13,465 nt of DNA from the NCBI RefSeq assembly GCF_003478995.1, contig NZ_QUGI01000002.1:76801-90265 (forward strand). Direction: 5' to 3'. This DNA comes from Pseudoflavonifractor sp. AF19-9AC (GTDB lineage: Bacteria; Bacillota; Clostridia; Oscillospirales; Oscillospiraceae). Of this stretch, positions 12,338-13,465 are shown in pieces. The notes under the pieces are model-generated. The model was not told the origin of the DNA, did not search any database, and saw nothing but the letters and a program-made list of their open reading frames with translations. The translations under genes and the position numbers were made by a program. The first letter of the stretch is position 1, and every line of letters begins with the position of its first letter.

Positions 12338-13417
12338 ATGGCATACACCATGTTAGTGCTCAACCCCGGCTCTACCAGCACCAAGGCGGCCATCTATGAG
12401 GATGACCGCCCCCTGCTCACCCGAAGCATCGTCCACACTAACCACGACCTGGCCCCCTACGCCACCCTCAATGACCAGCTGGACTACCGGGTGGCTCTGG
12501 TGCGAGGCTGGCTGGCCCAGGAGGGCTTCGACCTGTCCCGGCTCTCTGCCGTAGTGGGCCGTGGAGGTATCATCCCCAACATTGTGGCAGGAGGGTACGT
12601 AGTGGACGACGCCCTGGCCGACTGCCTGCTCCATCACACCGTCTTCGACCACGCCTCCAACCTGGGCGGCCTGATGGCTCGGGAATTTGCAAGCCCCCTG
12701 GGCATCCCCGCCTACATCTACGACGCGGTGACCAGCGACGAACTGCTCCCCGAAGCCCGGGTCACCGGCTTCAAAGAGGTCACCCGCACCAGCTTCTGCC
12801 ACGTGCTCAACGCCCGGGCCACCGGCCATAAGTATGCCCAGGCCATGGGCCGCAGCTATGGGGACATGAATCTGGTCATCGCCCACCTGGGCGGCGGCAT
12901 CTCCATCTCCGCCCACAGCCACGGCCGGATCATCGACTCGGTCTCCGACGATGCCGGCCCCTTCTCCCCCGACCGGGCGGGCAGTCTCAATATGCTGTAC
13001 GTGCTGGATCTGTGCTACTCCGGAAAATACACCAAGGCAGAGATGCTGAAGAAGCTGCGGGGCGAGGGCGGCATGTCCGCCCTGCTGGGCACCCACGACT
13101 GCCAGGAGGTGGAGCGGCGCATCAAGGCCGGGGACGAGTGGGCCGCCCTGGTGTACAAGGCCCAGGCTCTCCAGATCGCCAAGGGCGTGGGCATCATGCT
13201 GGGCTGCTTCACCGAGCTCATCGACGCGGTGATCCTCACCGGCGGCCTGGCCAACTCCAAAATGCTCACCGACATGGTCATCGGCTACCTGCACAACCTG
13301 TGCCGGGTGGTGGTCATCCCCGGCGAAAACGAGATGGAGGCCCTGGCCCTCGGAGCGCTGCGCATCCTTCGTGGTGAGGAGCAGCCCCACACCTTCCACC
13401 CCGTCCAGACTCCATAA
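12338..13417 (+). CDS. buk: Butyrate kinase
   Basis: A 359-residue acetokinase-family enzyme that transfers phosphate from butyryl phosphate to ADP, giving butyrate and ATP by substrate-level phosphorylation. The N-terminal phosphate-binding motif LVLNPGSTSTK is at residues 6-16. Further signatures are VVGRGG, VFDHASNLGGLMA, IAHLGGGISISAHSHGRIID, SDDAGPFSPDRAGSL (the Buk form of the conserved acetokinase segment) and ILTGGLANS. Length is the usual one for Buk. ATG at 12338 has AGGAGG 8 bases upstream. Ptb and Buk together give the kinase route to butyrate, in contrast to the butyryl-CoA:acetate CoA-transferase route used by many gut butyrate producers. A branched-chain fatty acid kinase remains possible. 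Confidence 0.95.
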   Translation: MAYTMLVLNPGSTSTKAAIYEDDRPLLTRSIVHTNHDLAPYATLNDQLDYRVALVRGWLAQEGFDLSRLSAVVGRGGIIPNIVAGGYVVDDALADCLLHHTVFDHASNLGGLMAREFASPLGIPAYIYDAVTSDELLPEARVTGFKEVTRTSFCHVLNARATGHKYAQAMGRSYGDMNLVIAHLGGGISISAHSHGRIIDSVSDDAGPFSPDRAGSLNMLYVLDLCYSGKYTKAEMLKKLRGEGGMSALLGTHDCQEVERRIKAGDEWAALVYKAQALQIAKGVGIMLGCFTELIDAVILTGGLANSKMLTDMVIGYLHNLCRVVVIPGENEMEALALGALRILRGEEQPHTFHPVQTP

Positions 13418-13439
13418 TGTGCTTTGATTCCCACCGATT

Positions 13440-13465
13440 AAAAAAGTGGCTCCGGCGCTGCCGGA
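13440..13465 (+). terminator. Terminator after ptb-buk, cut by the window end
   Basis: AAAAAAGTGGC (13440-13450) runs into TCCGGC (13451-13456), loop GCT, then GCCGGA (13460-13465), where the window stops. If it is a normal terminator, the next bases should be close to GCCACTTTTTT. Confidence 0.7.

Noticed and set aside
12353..13399. A 348-codon open frame antisense to buk
   Set aside because: Same GC-driven shadow effect; butyrate kinase motifs fill the plus strand.
1..13465. CRISPR array, insertion sequence, phage or plasmid features
   Set aside because: No regularly spaced repeats, transposase, integrase or terminal inverted repeats were found. The only direct repeat of note is the 49/50-bp pair at 7450-7548.

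Overview
This window looks like chromosomal DNA from an obligately anaerobic, spore-forming, butyrate-producing member of the Clostridia. A GC-rich Oscillospiraceae gut lineage (Flavonifractor/Lawsonibacter type) fits best. The evidence is GC-rich codon use, a SpoIIID sporulation regulator, an oxygen-sensitive class III ribonucleotide reductase with its activase, and a ptb-buk pair for butyryl-CoA to butyrate. The genus is inferred; no 16S or other marker gene lies in the window.

Layout. (1) 21-1022: a left-facing sugar O-acetyltransferase and a right-facing spoIIID. They are separated by back-to-back promoters: a sigma-A type with an extended -10 for the acetyltransferase and a sigma-E-like one for spoIIID. 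(2) 1043-6995: a deoxynucleotide/redox block on the + strand. It holds nrdG (own promoter and terminator), nrdD (two tandem NrdR boxes, the second overlapping the -35), trxB (own promoter, partly hidden behind the nrdD terminator), a small membrane protein overlapping trxB, and a tRNA-dihydrouridine synthase. It ends at a 42-bp perfect palindrome that can terminate transcription from both sides. (3) 7015-9597: two left-facing zinc-ribbon genes. One is a membrane-anchored protein with a predicted extracytoplasmic propeller-like domain, the other a small coiled-coil protein. Their junction carries a 49/50-bp tandem duplication. (4) 9598-10315: a 718-bp stretch with no convincing gene and strong pyrimidine bias in part. 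(5) 10316-10947: a GNAT-like acetyltransferase and a DUF6132-type membrane protein, then a terminator. (6) 11014-11201: tRNA-Thr(CGT) on the minus strand with clear promoter and terminator. (7) 11291-13465: the ptb-buk operon, with a terminator cut by the window end.

How the parts work together. The most coherent system is nrdG-nrdD-trxB. NrdG makes the glycyl radical on NrdD. NrdD carries a C-terminal glutaredoxin/thioredoxin-like domain with a CPNC motif, and the next gene encodes an NADPH-thioredoxin reductase. This suggests a self-contained route NADPH -> TrxB -> fused redoxin -> NrdD active site, rather than formate-driven reduction, under NrdR (dNTP/ATP-sensing) control. The least characterised part is the zinc-ribbon pair, whose function I cannot assign.
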